Shown here piece by piece: positions 42,977 to 52,832 of a stretch of DNA of 64,000 bases. Under the pieces are notes generated by a model, which saw only the letters and a program-made list of their open reading frames with translations, was not told the origin of the DNA and ran no database searches. Numbering within the stretch: the first letter of the stretch is position 1; each line of letters begins with the position of its first letter. The position numbers and the translations under genes are program-made. Source of the stretch: Chloroflexota bacterium (GTDB taxonomy: Bacteria; Chloroflexota; Dormibacteria; Dormibacterales; Dormibacteraceae); NCBI GenBank assembly GCA_005883575.1, contig VBFH01000023.1:248001-312000 (forward strand), in the 5' to 3' direction.

Positions 42977-44407
42977 TCAGACCTTGGCCAGCTGCGGCGA
43001 AGGGCTCTCGAACTGCATCTTGTCCATCTCGAGCTGTTGCGGCACCGGAACGGGATACGAGCCGTCAAAGCAGGCGCGGCAAAACTCCTCCGAGGTGCCC
43101 CGCCCGATGGCCCGGATCAAACCCGGAATCGAGAGGTAGTGGAGCGAGTCGGCGCCGATGTGTTTGCGGATCTCGTCCACCGAACGTCCCGCGGCGATGA
43201 GCTCCTTGGTCGAGCCGATGTCGACGCCCATGAAGCAGGGGAACCGCATGGGCGGGCTCGAGATCCGCATGTGGATCTCGCTCGCGCCCGCTGCGCGCAG
43301 CCGCTCGATGGTCCGCTTCGTGGTCGTGCCGCGGACGATCGAGTCGTCGACGGCGATCAGGCGCTTGCCCTTGATCGAGCGCGGGAGCGGATTGAGCTTC
43401 AGCATCACGCCGGCCTCTCGGAGCGATTGGTCGGGCTGAATGAAGGTGCGGTTGATGTATCGGCTCTTCATCAGCGCCTCCCGAAACGGGATCGCCGACG
43501 CTTCTGCGTAGCCAATCGCCGCGGGCGTGCCCGAGTCCGGGAACGCGACCACCATATCGGCGTCGACCGGCGCTTCCTGCGCAAGCTCGTGCCCCATGCG
43601 GATGCGCGCGTCCTCGAGCTCGCAGTTCTTGAGAATCGAATCGGGCCGCGCAAAGTAGATGAACTCGAAGATGCACATCGCGTGCTTGTTCGAGGTCTGG
43701 AAGCTGGCGCTGCGGACGCCATGCTCGTCCATGATCACTATCTCGCCCGGCTGGACCTCGCGCACGAAGGTTGCATGCACCGTGTCGAGCGCGCACGTCT
43801 CTGAGGCGACCACGTGCGCGGGCTGCCCCGGCAGTGGGATGTAGCCGATGCACAGAGGCCGGAAGCCGTACGGATCCCGGAGTGCGATCAGCTGATTCGG
43901 CGTGATCACTCCGCACGAGTACGCACCCACGATGCGCGCGAAGCTGCGGCGGACGACCTCCTCCCAGGTGCGACCGTGCGTGTTCTCGATCAGCCGCGCC
44001 ATGACCTCGGTGTCGAGGCCGGTCTCGAAGATCACGCCCTGCTCGACCAGCTGGGCACGCAAAGCGTCAGCGTTGAGCAGGTTGCCGTTGTGGGCGATCG
44101 CGCCCGGGCCGAGCAACGGATGGTGAAACGGAACCGGGTGGGCATTCTCGGATCGGCTGGATCCCGTCGTCGAGTAGCGCGTGTGGCCGAGGGCGATCAC
44201 CGAACCCTCTCCGAGCTCCTTGATCGCGGCGGGTGAGAACACCTGCGCCACCAGGCCCATGTCGCGATGCAGCCGGACCGATGATCCGTCCGAAACCGCC
44301 ATCCCGGCCGACTCCTGGCCCCGATGCTGCAGGGCGAAGAGCCCGAAGTAGGTGAGGTTCGCGACATCAATCCCCTGCTTGGCGCAGACCCCGAATACAC
44401 CGCACAT
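42977..44407 (-). CDS. purF: Amidophosphoribosyltransferase
   Basis: 476 residues from ATG 44407. First step of purine synthesis, PRPP to phosphoribosylamine. The glutaminase nucleophile is Cys2 directly after Met, so no propeptide is removed. ALQHRGQESAGM, GHTRYSTTGSS and the PRPP loop LIAVDDSIVRGTTTKR are present. Cysteines in KHAMCIF, RFPCFMG and EEFCRACFDG are placed as in the 4Fe-4S form of Bacillus, so an iron-sulphur cluster is likely. Confidence 0.97.
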   Translation of the reverse strand: MCGVFGVCAKQGIDVANLTYFGLFALQHRGQESAGMAVSDGSSVRLHRDMGLVAQVFSPAAIKELGEGSVIALGHTRYSTTGSSRSENAHPVPFHHPLLGPGAIAHNGNLLNADALRAQLVEQGVIFETGLDTEVMARLIENTHGRTWEEVVRRSFARIVGAYSCGVITPNQLIALRDPYGFRPLCIGYIPLPGQPAHVVASETCALDTVHATFVREVQPGEIVIMDEHGVRSASFQTSNKHAMCIFEFIYFARPDSILKNCELEDARIRMGHELAQEAPVDADMVVAFPDSGTPAAIGYAEASAIPFREALMKSRYINRTFIQPDQSLREAGVMLKLNPLPRSIKGKRLIAVDDSIVRGTTTKRTIERLRAAGASEIHMRISSPPMRFPCFMGVDIGSTKELIAAGRSVDEIRKHIGADSLHYLSIPGLIRAIGRGTSEEFCRACFDGSYPVPVPQQLEMDKMQFESPSPQLAKV

Positions 44408-44409
44408 TG

Positions 44410-46599
44410 TTAGAGGAACATTGCCTCCCAGGCCTGACGAACCTCGGCGAGCGAAAGCTTGAGCTGGCCCTCGAACTCGATGTGGTCGCCTCCCGCCAGG
44501 CCGAGAAGCGAGAGCTCGACGTTGTGGCGGCGTGCCAGTGACTGCAGCTCAGGCATCGCGCGCGAGGGCACGGTGACGATGTAACGGCTCGGCGATTCGC
44601 CGAAGAAGGCGGCGTCGAGTCGGAGCGGAGGCTCCGGCCGGATCGCCGGACAGCGCACCCCGATGCTCCCGAGCAGACAGCATTCTGTGAGCGCCACCAG
44701 CATGCCGCCCTCTGCGCAGTCGTGCGCCGAGTGAAGGTATCCGCTCTGGGCGGCGCTCAGCATCAGCCTGTTCACAGCCTTCTCGCGAACCAGGTCGAGG
44801 CCAGGCGGCCGGCCGGCGACGTGGCCGTGCTCGACCTTGAGGTATTCGCTGCCGCCGAGGTCGTTGTGGCTGGACCCGATGAGGAGGACGAAGTCGCCCT
44901 CGGCGCGGATCCCGGCGCTCAGGCGCTTGCCGTAATCGTCGATCACGCCGACCATGCCGACCACTGGGGTCGGATAGATTGCGGACTCGCCATTGGAGTC
45001 GTTGTAGAGGCTCACGTTGCCACTGACCACGGGCAACTCGAGTGCGCGGCACGCGTACGCGAGGCCGGCGATCGCCTCCTCCAGCTCCCAGTACACCTCG
45101 GGCCGGTCGGGGTTGGCGAAATTCAGGCAGTCGGTGACCGCGAGGGGCCGCGCGCCGGTGGCGATGATGTTGCGCGCAGCCTCCGCAACCGCCAGCTGCG
45201 CCCCGAGGTGCGGATCGAGGTGGCAGTAGCGCGCATTGCAGTCGGTCGTCACCGCGAGCCCCAGTCGCGTGCCTTTCACGCGCAGCATCGCGGCATCGCC
45301 GCCGGGCGCAATGACCGTGGAGTCGCCGACCATGTGGTCGTAGCGGCGGAAGATGCCGCGCCGGCTGCTCAGGTTCGGACTCGCGAGCATGCGCAGCAGG
45401 GTGGCGCCCGGATCGGCGAGCGGCGGCAGCGCGGCGATCTCGAGACCGTACGGCGGCTCGGGAGCAAAACCGACGAGCCGGCGCGTCGGGGCTCCGTCGG
45501 TCAGCAGCTTCACTGGCACACGCGCCACATGATCTCGGCCATCGACGACCGACAGCTGTCCGTCGTCGGTCACCTCCCCGATCACGGCCGAACTGAGGTC
45601 CCACGCCTCGAAGATGGTCTCGACCTCGCGCTCACGACCTCGCCTGACGACGACCAGCATCCGCTCCTGAGATTCCGAGAGCATTACGTCGTACGGGCTC
45701 ATCCCGCGCTCGCGACGCGGCACGCGCTCGACGTCGATGAGAGCGCCGGCCCCCTCCACTCGGCCCGCGCACTCGGCGACCGCCGAGGTCAGACCGGCCG
45801 CACCGAGGTCCTGGATCGCCACCACCGCGTCTGTGTGCGTGAGGTCCATGCAGGCTTCGAGCAGGCATTTCTCCAGGAATGGGTTGCCCACCTGGACCGC
45901 GGGCCGGCGCTCGGAGCTGTTCCCATCCAGCTCGAGGGACGCGAATGACGCGCCGTGGATCCCGTCGCGCCCCGTGTCAGCGCCGACCAGCAGCAGGCTG
46001 TTTCCTGTGCCTTCCGCCCGGGCCCGCACCAGCTGGTCGGTGCGCACCAGGCCGACGCACATCGCGTTGACCAGAGGGTTGTTCGCGTAGCACTCCTCGA
46101 AGTACACCTCGCCGCCCACCGTCGGGATGCCGATGCAGTTCCCGTAGCCCCCGATCCCGGCGACGATGCCCTCGACGTGATGGCTCGATTCGGGCAGGGG
46201 GCCGAAGCGAAGCGAGTCCAGCAGCGCGATAGGCCTTGCGCCCATGGCGATGACGTCGCGGATGATGCCGCCGACGCCGGTGGCAGCGCCCTGGTAGGGC
46301 TCGATCGCGGACGGGTGGTTGTGCGACTCGATCTTGAAGACCACCGACCAACCCTCGCCGATCTCGACCGCACCCGCGTTCTCGCCGGGTCCCTGCACCA
46401 CGCCAGGCCCGCTGGACGGAAGGCGGCGCAGCAGCGCCTTCGAGCTCTTGTACGAGCAGTGCTCCGACCACAACACCCCGAGCATGCCGAGCTCGACCTC
46501 GTTGGGGGCTCGTTTCAGCTGCCCGACGATGACTTTGTACTCATCCGGGGTGAGCGCGACCTCACGCAGGCGGCGCTCGTCCACAGACTTGATGCTCAA
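44410..46599 (-). CDS. purL: Phosphoribosylformylglycinamidine synthase subunit II (small PurL)
   Basis: 729 residues from TTG 46599 (TTGA overlap with purQ). ATP-dependent amidation of FGAR, using ammonia from PurQ with PurS as bridge. Visible: [54 protein letters not shown] in blocks, and the second half ([27 protein letters not shown]). Length is that of the small PurL type. Confidence 0.97.
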   Translation of the reverse strand: MSIKSVDERRLREVALTPDEYKVIVGQLKRAPNEVELGMLGVLWSEHCSYKSSKALLRRLPSSGPGVVQGPGENAGAVEIGEGWSVVFKIESHNHPSAIEPYQGAATGVGGIIRDVIAMGARPIALLDSLRFGPLPESSHHVEGIVAGIGGYGNCIGIPTVGGEVYFEECYANNPLVNAMCVGLVRTDQLVRARAEGTGNSLLLVGADTGRDGIHGASFASLELDGNSSERRPAVQVGNPFLEKCLLEACMDLTHTDAVVAIQDLGAAGLTSAVAECAGRVEGAGALIDVERVPRRERGMSPYDVMLSESQERMLVVVRRGREREVETIFEAWDLSSAVIGEVTDDGQLSVVDGRDHVARVPVKLLTDGAPTRRLVGFAPEPPYGLEIAALPPLADPGATLLRMLASPNLSSRRGIFRRYDHMVGDSTVIAPGGDAAMLRVKGTRLGLAVTTDCNARYCHLDPHLGAQLAVAEAARNIIATGARPLAVTDCLNFANPDRPEVYWELEEAIAGLAYACRALELPVVSGNVSLYNDSNGESAIYPTPVVGMVGVIDDYGKRLSAGIRAEGDFVLLIGSSHNDLGGSEYLKVEHGHVAGRPPGLDLVREKAVNRLMLSAAQSGYLHSAHDCAEGGMLVALTECCLLGSIGVRCPAIRPEPPLRLDAAFFGESPSRYIVTVPSRAMPELQSLARRHNVELSLLGLAGGDHIEFEGQLKLSLAEVRQAWEAMFL

Positions 46600-47300
46600 G
46601 ACACCAGCACCTTGAGCGCACCCTCCGCGGCCGAACGAAACAGCTTGAGTCCGTCGGTTCCCCCGAGCTCGGCTTCAGAGCATCGCTCGGGGTGCGGCAT
46701 CATGCCGAGCACGTTTCCACGCGCGTTGACGATGCCGGCGATGTTGTGCATCGAACCGTTCGGGTTGGCGGCGGGCACGACCCGACCCCGCGAATCGCAG
46801 TATCTGAACACGACCTGACCTCGCTGCTCGAGACGGGAGAGAGTCGCGGGATCGGCGAAGTAGCTCCCTTCTCCGTGCGCGATGGGCACGCGGATGACCT
46901 CACGATCGCCGCACTTCGACGTGAAAGGTAGGTCGGTCCGCTCGACCAGGAGGTTGGTCCACTCGCAGCGGAACTCCAGGGATGCGTTGCGGATCAGCGC
47001 CCCTGGTAAGAGTCCCGCCTCGCACAGGACCTGGAACCCGTTGCAGATTCCCCAGACGAGACCGCCCCGGTCGGCAAAGTCACCGACCTGCTCCATGATC
47101 GGGGCGAACCGCGCGATCGCGCCCGTGCGCAGGTAGTCGCCATACGCGAAACCGCCCGGCAGGATCACGCAGTCGCACCCCTTGAGGTCCGTGTCCTTGT
47201 GCCAGAGGTAGGTGAGCTCTTGACCCAACACCTGATCGATGACCCAGCCGCAGTCGCGGTCCGACCACGTTCCCGGAAAAACGACAACCCCGAACCTCAC
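46596..47300 (-). CDS. purQ: Phosphoribosylformylglycinamidine synthase subunit I (glutaminase)
   Basis: 234 residues from GTG 47300 (GTGA overlap with purS). [34 protein letters not shown], nucleophile Cys in [19 protein letters not shown] (in blocks) and the His/Glu of [10 protein letters not shown] mark it as the PurQ glutaminase. The Arg/Pro-rich open frame upstream is not conserved. Confidence 0.96.
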   Translation of the reverse strand: MRFGVVVFPGTWSDRDCGWVIDQVLGQELTYLWHKDTDLKGCDCVILPGGFAYGDYLRTGAIARFAPIMEQVGDFADRGGLVWGICNGFQVLCEAGLLPGALIRNASLEFRCEWTNLLVERTDLPFTSKCGDREVIRVPIAHGEGSYFADPATLSRLEQRGQVVFRYCDSRGRVVPAANPNGSMHNIAGIVNARGNVLGMMPHPERCSEAELGGTDGLKLFRSAAEGALKVLVS

Positions 47301-47554
47301 CGGCGCTTGTGCTCCTGCTCGATGTCGAAACGGAAGTCTTCGATCACGTGGTTGGCAAGGAGCTGCCGGCACATCTCCTCCACGCGCCGGCGCGCCTCGT
47401 GCTCGCTCGAGCCCTCGATGTTGACCTCGATGTACTTGCCGACGCGCACATCCGTGACCTCGCGGAACCCCAGCGACGCGAGCCCCTGCTTGACCGTGAG
47501 TCCCTGTGGGTCGTTAACCACCGGTTTGGGTGTGATGATCACGCGCGCGATCAT
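47297..47554 (-). CDS. purS: Phosphoribosylformylglycinamidine synthase subunit PurS
   Basis: 85 residues from ATG 47554, the usual length. It bridges PurQ and Pur[38 protein letters not shown] and [17 protein letters not shown] are family hallmarks. It is separated from purC by 112 bases with strong predicted RNA structure. Confidence 0.95.
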   Translation of the reverse strand: MIARVIITPKPVVNDPQGLTVKQGLASLGFREVTDVRVGKYIEVNIEGSSEHEARRRVEEMCRQLLANHVIEDFRFDIEQEHKRR

Positions 47555-47666
47555 CCTCGGAGACCTCGCATTCCGCCCGTTTGACGCCAAACGCGCACCA
47601 GGCCCGCACCGATTACGCGCGTTCGAGTCAATAGGTGCGGAATGCTGAACGCCCCTGCGCGATCCA
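47555..47666 (-). promoter_or_regulatory. Structured leader between purC and purS, unknown class
   Basis: In mRNA sense a 9-bp stem GCATTCCGC (47645-47637) with GCGGAATGC (47576-47568) encloses two inner hairpins: CACC...GGTG with bulged AT pairs, and CGTTT-GGCGTC-AAACG. The outer 3' arm is followed at once by GAGGTC, near the purS ribosome binding site, so folding could affect purS translation. This resembles a small three-way junction riboswitch or processing site. It does not match a purine, PRPP or other riboswitch I can recognise, and no T run follows. Confidence 0.5.
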
Positions 47667-48587
47667 TCACGTTTCGTTCCTCGGCTTGCGCGGAAACAGC
47701 GGCTTGCCGACCAGCCTCTGGTAGGCGGTGAGATAGCGCAGGCGCGTCTGGGTGACCACGTCGTCGGGCAGGCGCGGCGGCTCGGATTCCTTGTCCCATC
47801 CCGAACGGGTGAGCCAGTCGCGCACGAACTGCTTGTCGTACGACTCGGGAGACGAGCCGACCGCGTAGGCGTGCACGTCCCAGTAGCGAGAGCTGTCGGG
47901 CGTGAGCACCTCATCGATGAGGATGACCTCGTCGCCTATCTGGCCGAACTCGAACTTGGTGTCGGCGAGGATCAGACCACGCCTCGCCGCGAACTCGGAG
48001 GCGTATTTGTACAGCTCCAGGCTCGCCTCGCGAAGCTTGGCCGCCAGATCGTCGCCAAGCTCCTTCTTCATCTGCTCGAAGGTGATGTTCTGGTCGTGGC
48101 CCGAGTCGGCCTTGGTCGCGGGCGAGAAGATCGGAGCGGCGAGCTTCTCGCTCTGGCGCAGACCCGGCGGCATCTTCTCTCCGGCCAGCGTCTGCGACTC
48201 TTCGTACTCCTTCCACGCGCTGCCGGCCAGGTAGCCACGCACGACACACTCGAAATCGATGCGCTTGGCCTTGCGCACGATCATGAATCGGCCCGCGAGA
48301 TCCTCGCGAAAGTTCTTGAGCACCGCGGGAAGGTCAGGCACCATGCCCGAGATCAGGTGATTCGCTTGAAAAGTGTCGGTTTGCGAGAACCAGAAGATCG
48401 AGAGCTGGGTCAGCACCTTGCCGCGGTCGGGGACGCCGTTGGGCAGCACGTGATCGAAGGCCGAGATCCGATCCGTCGCCACCATCAAGAGCTGGTCGCC
48501 GCTCAGCTCGTAAGTGTCCCGCACCTTGCCGCGTGCGAAGAGCTTGAGCGGGAGCTCGGTGTCGGTCAGGGGAGGTCCGGCGATCAT
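47667..48587 (-). CDS. purC: SAICAR synthase
   Basis: 306 residues from ATG 48587 (ATGA overlap with purB). It joins CAIR and aspartate. RGKVRDTYEL, DRISAFDHVLPNGVPDRG, FECVVRGYLAGSAWKEY, HDQNITFEQM, LADTKFEFG and DEVLTPDSSRYWD are present. It belongs to the longer (about 300-residue) PurC class rather than the 240-residue one. Confidence 0.97.
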   Translation of the reverse strand: MIAGPPLTDTELPLKLFARGKVRDTYELSGDQLLMVATDRISAFDHVLPNGVPDRGKVLTQLSIFWFSQTDTFQANHLISGMVPDLPAVLKNFREDLAGRFMIVRKAKRIDFECVVRGYLAGSAWKEYEESQTLAGEKMPPGLRQSEKLAAPIFSPATKADSGHDQNITFEQMKKELGDDLAAKLREASLELYKYASEFAARRGLILADTKFEFGQIGDEVILIDEVLTPDSSRYWDVHAYAVGSSPESYDKQFVRDWLTRSGWDKESEPPRLPDDVVTQTRLRYLTAYQRLVGKPLFPRKPRNET

Positions 48588-49891
48588 GAAGTGGGGACTC
48601 CCAAACCAAGACGTTCATACGCGAGGTCGGTGTGCTCGAGGCCGGCCCACGGATCGAAGACTTCGTCCATCTTCGAGCCTATGCGCTTCACCACCTCGTC
48701 GTTGTTCTCGAGCAAGGTGCGGAATCCGGTCCCGGAGCTTTCCATAGCCTGCATGGCGGCCTTCTGAACGATGAGGTAAGCATCCTCTCGCGACATTTCG
48801 CTCTCGACGAGAGCGAGGAGAACACGCTGCGAGAAAACTACGCCGCCCGCGAACTGGAGGTTGGCAAGCATGCGCTCCGGCCGAACTTGCAGTCCGCGCA
48901 GCACCTTGGTCATCTCGATCGCCATGTAATCGACGGTTGCACACGCGTCGGGAAAGATGACGCGTTCTGCGGAGGAGTGGCTGATGTCGCGCTCATGCCA
49001 CAGCGCGGTGTTCTCGAGCGCGGTCACCAGATGCCCGCGTACGACCCGCGCCAGTCCGCACACGCGCTCGGTCACGACGGGGTTGCGTTTGTGAGGCATG
49101 GCGGAGCTTCCCTTCTGCTCTTTGCCAAACGGTTCGAAAGCCTCGCTGATTTCGCTGCGCTGGAGATGACGGATCTCGGTCGCGATGCGCTCCAGCGTGC
49201 CGGCCACGATCGCGAGGGCGGACATGAACTCGGAGTGGCGGTCGCGCGCCACGACCTGCGTCGAGACACTGTCGACCCTCAGACCGAGCTCGCGGCACAC
49301 GTGCTCCTCGACGCGAGGGTCGATCGTGGCATGGGTGCCAACGGCGCCGCTGACGCGACCTACGCCAGCCCCCTGAGCGGCGCCCTCGAGTCGTGAGATC
49401 GAGCGGTCGAGCTCGGCCACCCAGCCCGCAACCTTGAACCCGAAGGTGATCGGCTCGGCGACGATGCCGTGCGTGCGCCCCGCCATCAACGTCCGGCGGT
49501 GCTTGATCGCGAGGTCCGCCGCCGCCTCGCGCACGGCGGCAAGGTCGCGGCCGATCAGGCGCGCCGACTCGATCATCTGCACCGCCATCGCCGTGTCGTT
49601 GAGGTCCTGGCTTGTCATACCCAGGTGGACGTAGCGCGCCTCGGGCTGGCCGATGGACTCGTTGAGCACAGTAAGAAAGGCGATCACGTCGTGGCCGACG
49701 CGTGACTCGAGCTCGGCGATCTTCGTTGCGTCAAACGTTCCCTTGCGAATCTTCGGCAGCGCGGCTTTCGGGATCCGGCCCAGCGAGGCCCAGGCTTCGC
49801 AGGCGAGGATCTCGATCCTCAGCCACAACTCGAACTTGTGCTGGTCTGACCAGACCACCCGCAGCGCGGGCGGCGAGTATCGCTCGATCAA
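48584..49891 (-). CDS. purB: Adenylosuccinate lyase
   Basis: 435 residues from TTG 49891 with GGAG seven bases upstream. It cleaves SAICAR and adenylosuccinate. VHLGMTSQDLNDTAMA, GRTHGIVAEPITFGFK and the signature GSSAMPHKRNPVVTE are visible. First gene of the purB-C-S-Q-L-F-M-N-H run. Confidence 0.97.
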   Translation of the reverse strand: MIERYSPPALRVVWSDQHKFELWLRIEILACEAWASLGRIPKAALPKIRKGTFDATKIAELESRVGHDVIAFLTVLNESIGQPEARYVHLGMTSQDLNDTAMAVQMIESARLIGRDLAAVREAAADLAIKHRRTLMAGRTHGIVAEPITFGFKVAGWVAELDRSISRLEGAAQGAGVGRVSGAVGTHATIDPRVEEHVCRELGLRVDSVSTQVVARDRHSEFMSALAIVAGTLERIATEIRHLQRSEISEAFEPFGKEQKGSSAMPHKRNPVVTERVCGLARVVRGHLVTALENTALWHERDISHSSAERVIFPDACATVDYMAIEMTKVLRGLQVRPERMLANLQFAGGVVFSQRVLLALVESEMSREDAYLIVQKAAMQAMESSGTGFRTLLENNDEVVKRIGSKMDEVFDPWAGLEHTDLAYERLGLGVPTS

Positions 49892-49924
49892 GAAGGGCTC
49901 CCAATCAGCACGGGCGACGCTGGA

Positions 49925-49953
49925 ATTATATCGGCGACCGGCTGATCAAGATG
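49925..49953 (-). promoter_or_regulatory. Probable pur operon promoter (-10 box)
   Basis: The gap before purB (49892-50110) contains a perfect TATAAT on the minus strand (49930-49925), giving a start about 27 bases before purB. No good -35 sits at 16-18 bases; the 49948-49953 region reads CATCTT. The same gap holds a palindrome CACCT-TG-AGGTG at 50065-50076, 35 bases before the divergent sigma gene, possibly an operator. The rest of the gap shows nothing else. Confidence 0.5.
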
Positions 49954-50110
49954 TTGTTACGCGCAGATCCTCGAGCCCAATATGTCGTGGCCATCGGGCC
50001 AGGGAAGCCACCCTTAAGCGACTGGCTTGATAATCGAGGACTGCTCTTGAGCCATCCACGTAACCACCTTGAGGTGCCTCCCGTTTGAAGCGGCACAGGC
50101 TGAACGGCCG

Positions 50111-50668
50111 GTGAGCGACCCGTCCCGGGACGAGGAGCGAGACCTCGTCGAGCGTGCCAAGCGGGATCCGCGTCAATTTGGAACGCTCTACGACCGGCAC
50201 CTTCAGCAGATCTATAGGTTCGTGTATTCAAGAGTGAGGGAGCAAACCGCGGCAGAGGACGTCACTTCGGAAGTCTTCATGAAGGCTCTGAAGGCAATGC
50301 CCCGCTACCAGGACACGGGGCGGCCGTTTGCTGCCTGGCTTTATCAGATCGCGGTCAACGCGATCGCCGACCGCTACCGCACCCTGCGCACCGCGCAGCC
50401 GCTGGACGACTTTCACGACCTGTCCGTGGCCGGACCCGCCCTCGAAGACCTCGCCGCCCACCGCGACGAGGTGCGCCGGATCTGGACGCTCGTGGAATCG
50501 CTTCCGCACCAGCAGCGGACCGCGCTGGTGCTCAAGTTCCAGGAAGACATGAAGATCGAAGACATCGCGGTGGCGATGGGCAAGTCGGCGGGGGCCGTCA
50601 AGCTGCTGATCCACCGCGGCGTGACCAAGCTGCGCGATGAGGCAGCGAGCCTGAGGCCGGTCGAATGA
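50111..50668 (+). CDS. ECF RNA polymerase sigma factor
   Basis: 185 residues from GTG 50111 (TTG 50069 is possible). Region 2: FGTLYDRHLQQIYRFVYSRV, AAEDVTSEVFMKALKAM, FAAWLYQIAVNAIADRYR; region 4: LPHQQRTALVLKFQEDMK and IEDIAVAMGKSAGAVKLLIH. It is coupled (ATGA, 50665-50668) to a large membrane protein, its likely regulator. Confidence 0.92.
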   Translation: MSDPSRDEERDLVERAKRDPRQFGTLYDRHLQQIYRFVYSRVREQTAAEDVTSEVFMKALKAMPRYQDTGRPFAAWLYQIAVNAIADRYRTLRTAQPLDDFHDLSVAGPALEDLAAHRDEVRRIWTLVESLPHQQRTALVLKFQEDMKIEDIAVAMGKSAGAVKLLIHRGVTKLRDEAASLRPVE

Positions 50669-52827
50669 ACTCGTACCACGACCCCGAGCTCGAGGACGTC
50701 CTCCAGGACGGTGAGCTCCAGCGCATCGCGTCGATGCTGAGCTCCGCGCACACCCCGGAGCCGCCGCTCGACGACGCCTTCCGCACCGGCCTACGCCGGC
50801 AGCTCATGAAAGAGGCCTGGGCCATGAGCGAAGGCCGCAACTCGTGGTGGCGCCGTGCCTTGGCCCCGCCGGGACTGGCGTGGGCGGGCGCTGCGGCGGG
50901 CGTGGTGTTGATCGCGTCGGTCGTCGTCTGGACGTCGCTGTCGCAGCCGGGCGGGCTGCAGCAGGTCGTGGTTCAGAGTCCCGTCGACGGCGACCGCAGC
51001 GTCGCTCTCGCGCAGCCGATCCTGGTCGCGTTCAACCAGCCGATGGACCGCAAGACCACCCAGGACGCGGTCCAGATCGCACCGGCGACCAACGTGACCT
51101 TCTCCTGGGACAGCGGCAGCCGGACGCTGGCGGTGCAGCCGACGGGCGGAACTCTCGCTCCGAATACGCAGTACCAGGTCACCATCGGGCCGGGCGCGAA
51201 AACCGCCTCGGGTAAGCCGCTTTCGACGGCGCAGACGATCACCTTCGTCACCCAGCCCAAAGCAACGCCGCCCGCGACACCGACGCCGCGCCCAACTCCG
51301 ACGCCGTCACTGGGCGAAAGACCGCTGGCGACGCTTGCCGGAGCGTCGAGCCTGTCGGCCCAGTGGTCCTCGGACTCGTCCTCCATCTACTTTGTCGACG
51401 GGCAAGGGGCGCTCAAGGTCGTACCCGCCAAGGGCGGAGTGGCCACGATCATCGCGCCGGATGGCGCGGCCTCGCCCTCGATCTCGCCTACTGGCGACCG
51501 CCTCGCTTACATCCGGGCCGGCAAGATTGAGGTGCTCACGTTCGCCTCGGGCATGACCGACGAGCTTGTTGTCACCCCCGCGCCGACGCTCGTCGGGTGG
51601 ACCAAGGAAAAGGTCATCTGGGCGGCCGCGGACGGCGTTTACACGAAAGGAGGCGACGGCCGCAGCCAGCAGCTGGCGCCGCTCCCATCTGCCGGCGCGG
51701 TGACGGTCGTCTCGATCGCGCCGGACGGCGCCCACGCCGTCTACCGCCAGGACCAGAACCTTTTCGTGCTCGACCTCGGGACAGGCAAAAGCGTTCAGCT
51801 CGGTCAGGCGAACGCAGCTTTCCAGGGTTGGTCGCCCGGCGGATCGGAGCTTCTCTACGCAACCACCGACAACGTGCTGATCGCCAACACGCAAGGCGCG
51901 ACACAGGCGACGCTGCCAGCGGGTGATGCGAGCTGGTCGAGCCAGGACGCGATCCTGATCGGCGGCGATACCGACATCTTCCAAGGCCGGCCCGACGCCT
52001 CGAACCTCGGCCGGCTTGCCAGCGGCACCTTCCATTCGCCGCTGTGGGCGCCGAACGGCACATCCTTCGCGTTCGTCCGCGGTGGCGCGCTTTGGACGGC
52101 GACGGCGCCTACGCTGCCGCCCGAGCCGACGCCACTCGACGACGCAACCACGGTCGTCAACAACTTCATGCAGGCGCGGCTCAACAGCCAGTCGGACCAG
52201 GCGAACGCGTTCCTTGACGACAATGGCAAGGCCGCTTACGCGGGCGGCGGCTTGAGCCTCGTCGTCAAAGGCGACCCCCACTTCTCCCGGTTCTACATCC
52301 TGACCTCCGAGATCACCGGCTCACAGCCCGACACGGCGAGGTTCGTGGTTCGCCTGGTCCTGACGCGGGGCAAGATCGATGTCAGCGACTACGAGGAGAC
52401 GCTCAGCCTCGTTCGGGAAGCGACCAGCAAGCAATTCCTGATCGACCAGGCATCGTCCGGGTCCCACCGGGCGCTCGGCAAGGGCGCCGAGGTGGTGAAC
52501 GTGGATGTGGAGTCGGACACGGTGAAGGTGACCTTCGACAGCGATCTCGACCCGACGACCATCACCGACGCCGTGATGATCCTGGACTCCAAGGGCAAGC
52601 AGCTGGATGCCACCGCCTCTTACGCCAACCGGACTGTGACACTGAGTGGCCTCAACCTCAAAGACGGCGCGCAGTACCGTCTCGTCGTCCTGACCAAGCT
52701 CCGTGACGTGCTGGGCCAGAACGTGGCCGCCGAGTACGACCTCGACGTGGTTGGCCCGTCGTCCAAGAAGCACATCAACCACAAAGACGTCGCGACGCCG
52801 TCGCCGTCGCCAAGCATGGGCGGCTAG
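50665..52827 (+). CDS. Membrane-anchored sigma partner with Ig-like and propeller domains
   Basis: 720 residues. A 65-residue cytoplasmic N-terminus (anti-sigma size, no zinc motif seen), one membrane helix (about 70-91), then outside: a Big_5/SbsA-like Ig domain (ILVAFNQPMDRKTTQDAVQI ... LAPNTQYQVTI), a Pro/Thr linker (ATPTPRPTPTPS), a TolB-like propeller (SPTGDRLAYI, APDGAHAVYR, SPGGSELLYA), and a second Big_5-like domain near the end (VKVTFDSDLDPTTITDAV). Coupling to the ECF sigma gene suggests it senses the cell surface and holds the sigma factor. The anti-sigma role is inferred from context. Confidence 0.7.
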   Translation: MNSYHDPELEDVLQDGELQRIASMLSSAHTPEPPLDDAFRTGLRRQLMKEAWAMSEGRNSWWRRALAPPGLAWAGAAAGVVLIASVVVWTSLSQPGGLQQVVVQSPVDGDRSVALAQPILVAFNQPMDRKTTQDAVQIAPATNVTFSWDSGSRTLAVQPTGGTLAPNTQYQVTIGPGAKTASGKPLSTAQTITFVTQPKATPPATPTPRPTPTPSLGERPLATLAGASSLSAQWSSDSSSIYFVDGQGALKVVPAKGGVATIIAPDGAASPSISPTGDRLAYIRAGKIEVLTFASGMTDELVVTPAPTLVGWTKEKVIWAAADGVYTKGGDGRSQQLAPLPSAGAVTVVSIAPDGAHAVYRQDQNLFVLDLGTGKSVQLGQANAAFQGWSPGGSELLYATTDNVLIANTQGATQATLPAGDASWSSQDAILIGGDTDIFQGRPDASNLGRLASGTFHSPLWAPNGTSFAFVRGGALWTATAPTLPPEPTPLDDATTVVNNFMQARLNSQSDQANAFLDDNGKAAYAGGGLSLVVKGDPHFSRFYILTSEITGSQPDTARFVVRLVLTRGKIDVSDYEETLSLVREATSKQFLIDQASSGSHRALGKGAEVVNVDVESDTVKVTFDSDLDPTTITDAVMILDSKGKQLDATASYANRTVTLSGLNLKDGAQYRLVVLTKLRDVLGQNVAAEYDLDVVGPSSKKHINHKDVATPSPSPSMGG

Positions 52828-52832
52828 AGAAG

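Noticed and set aside
47568-47645. tRNA-like sequence on the plus strand with GTTCGAGTC and a 7-9 bp closing stem
   Set aside because: The bases around GTTCGAGTC do not form a T stem, and no D or anticodon arm fits. The stem is better explained as an element of the purC-purS transcript.
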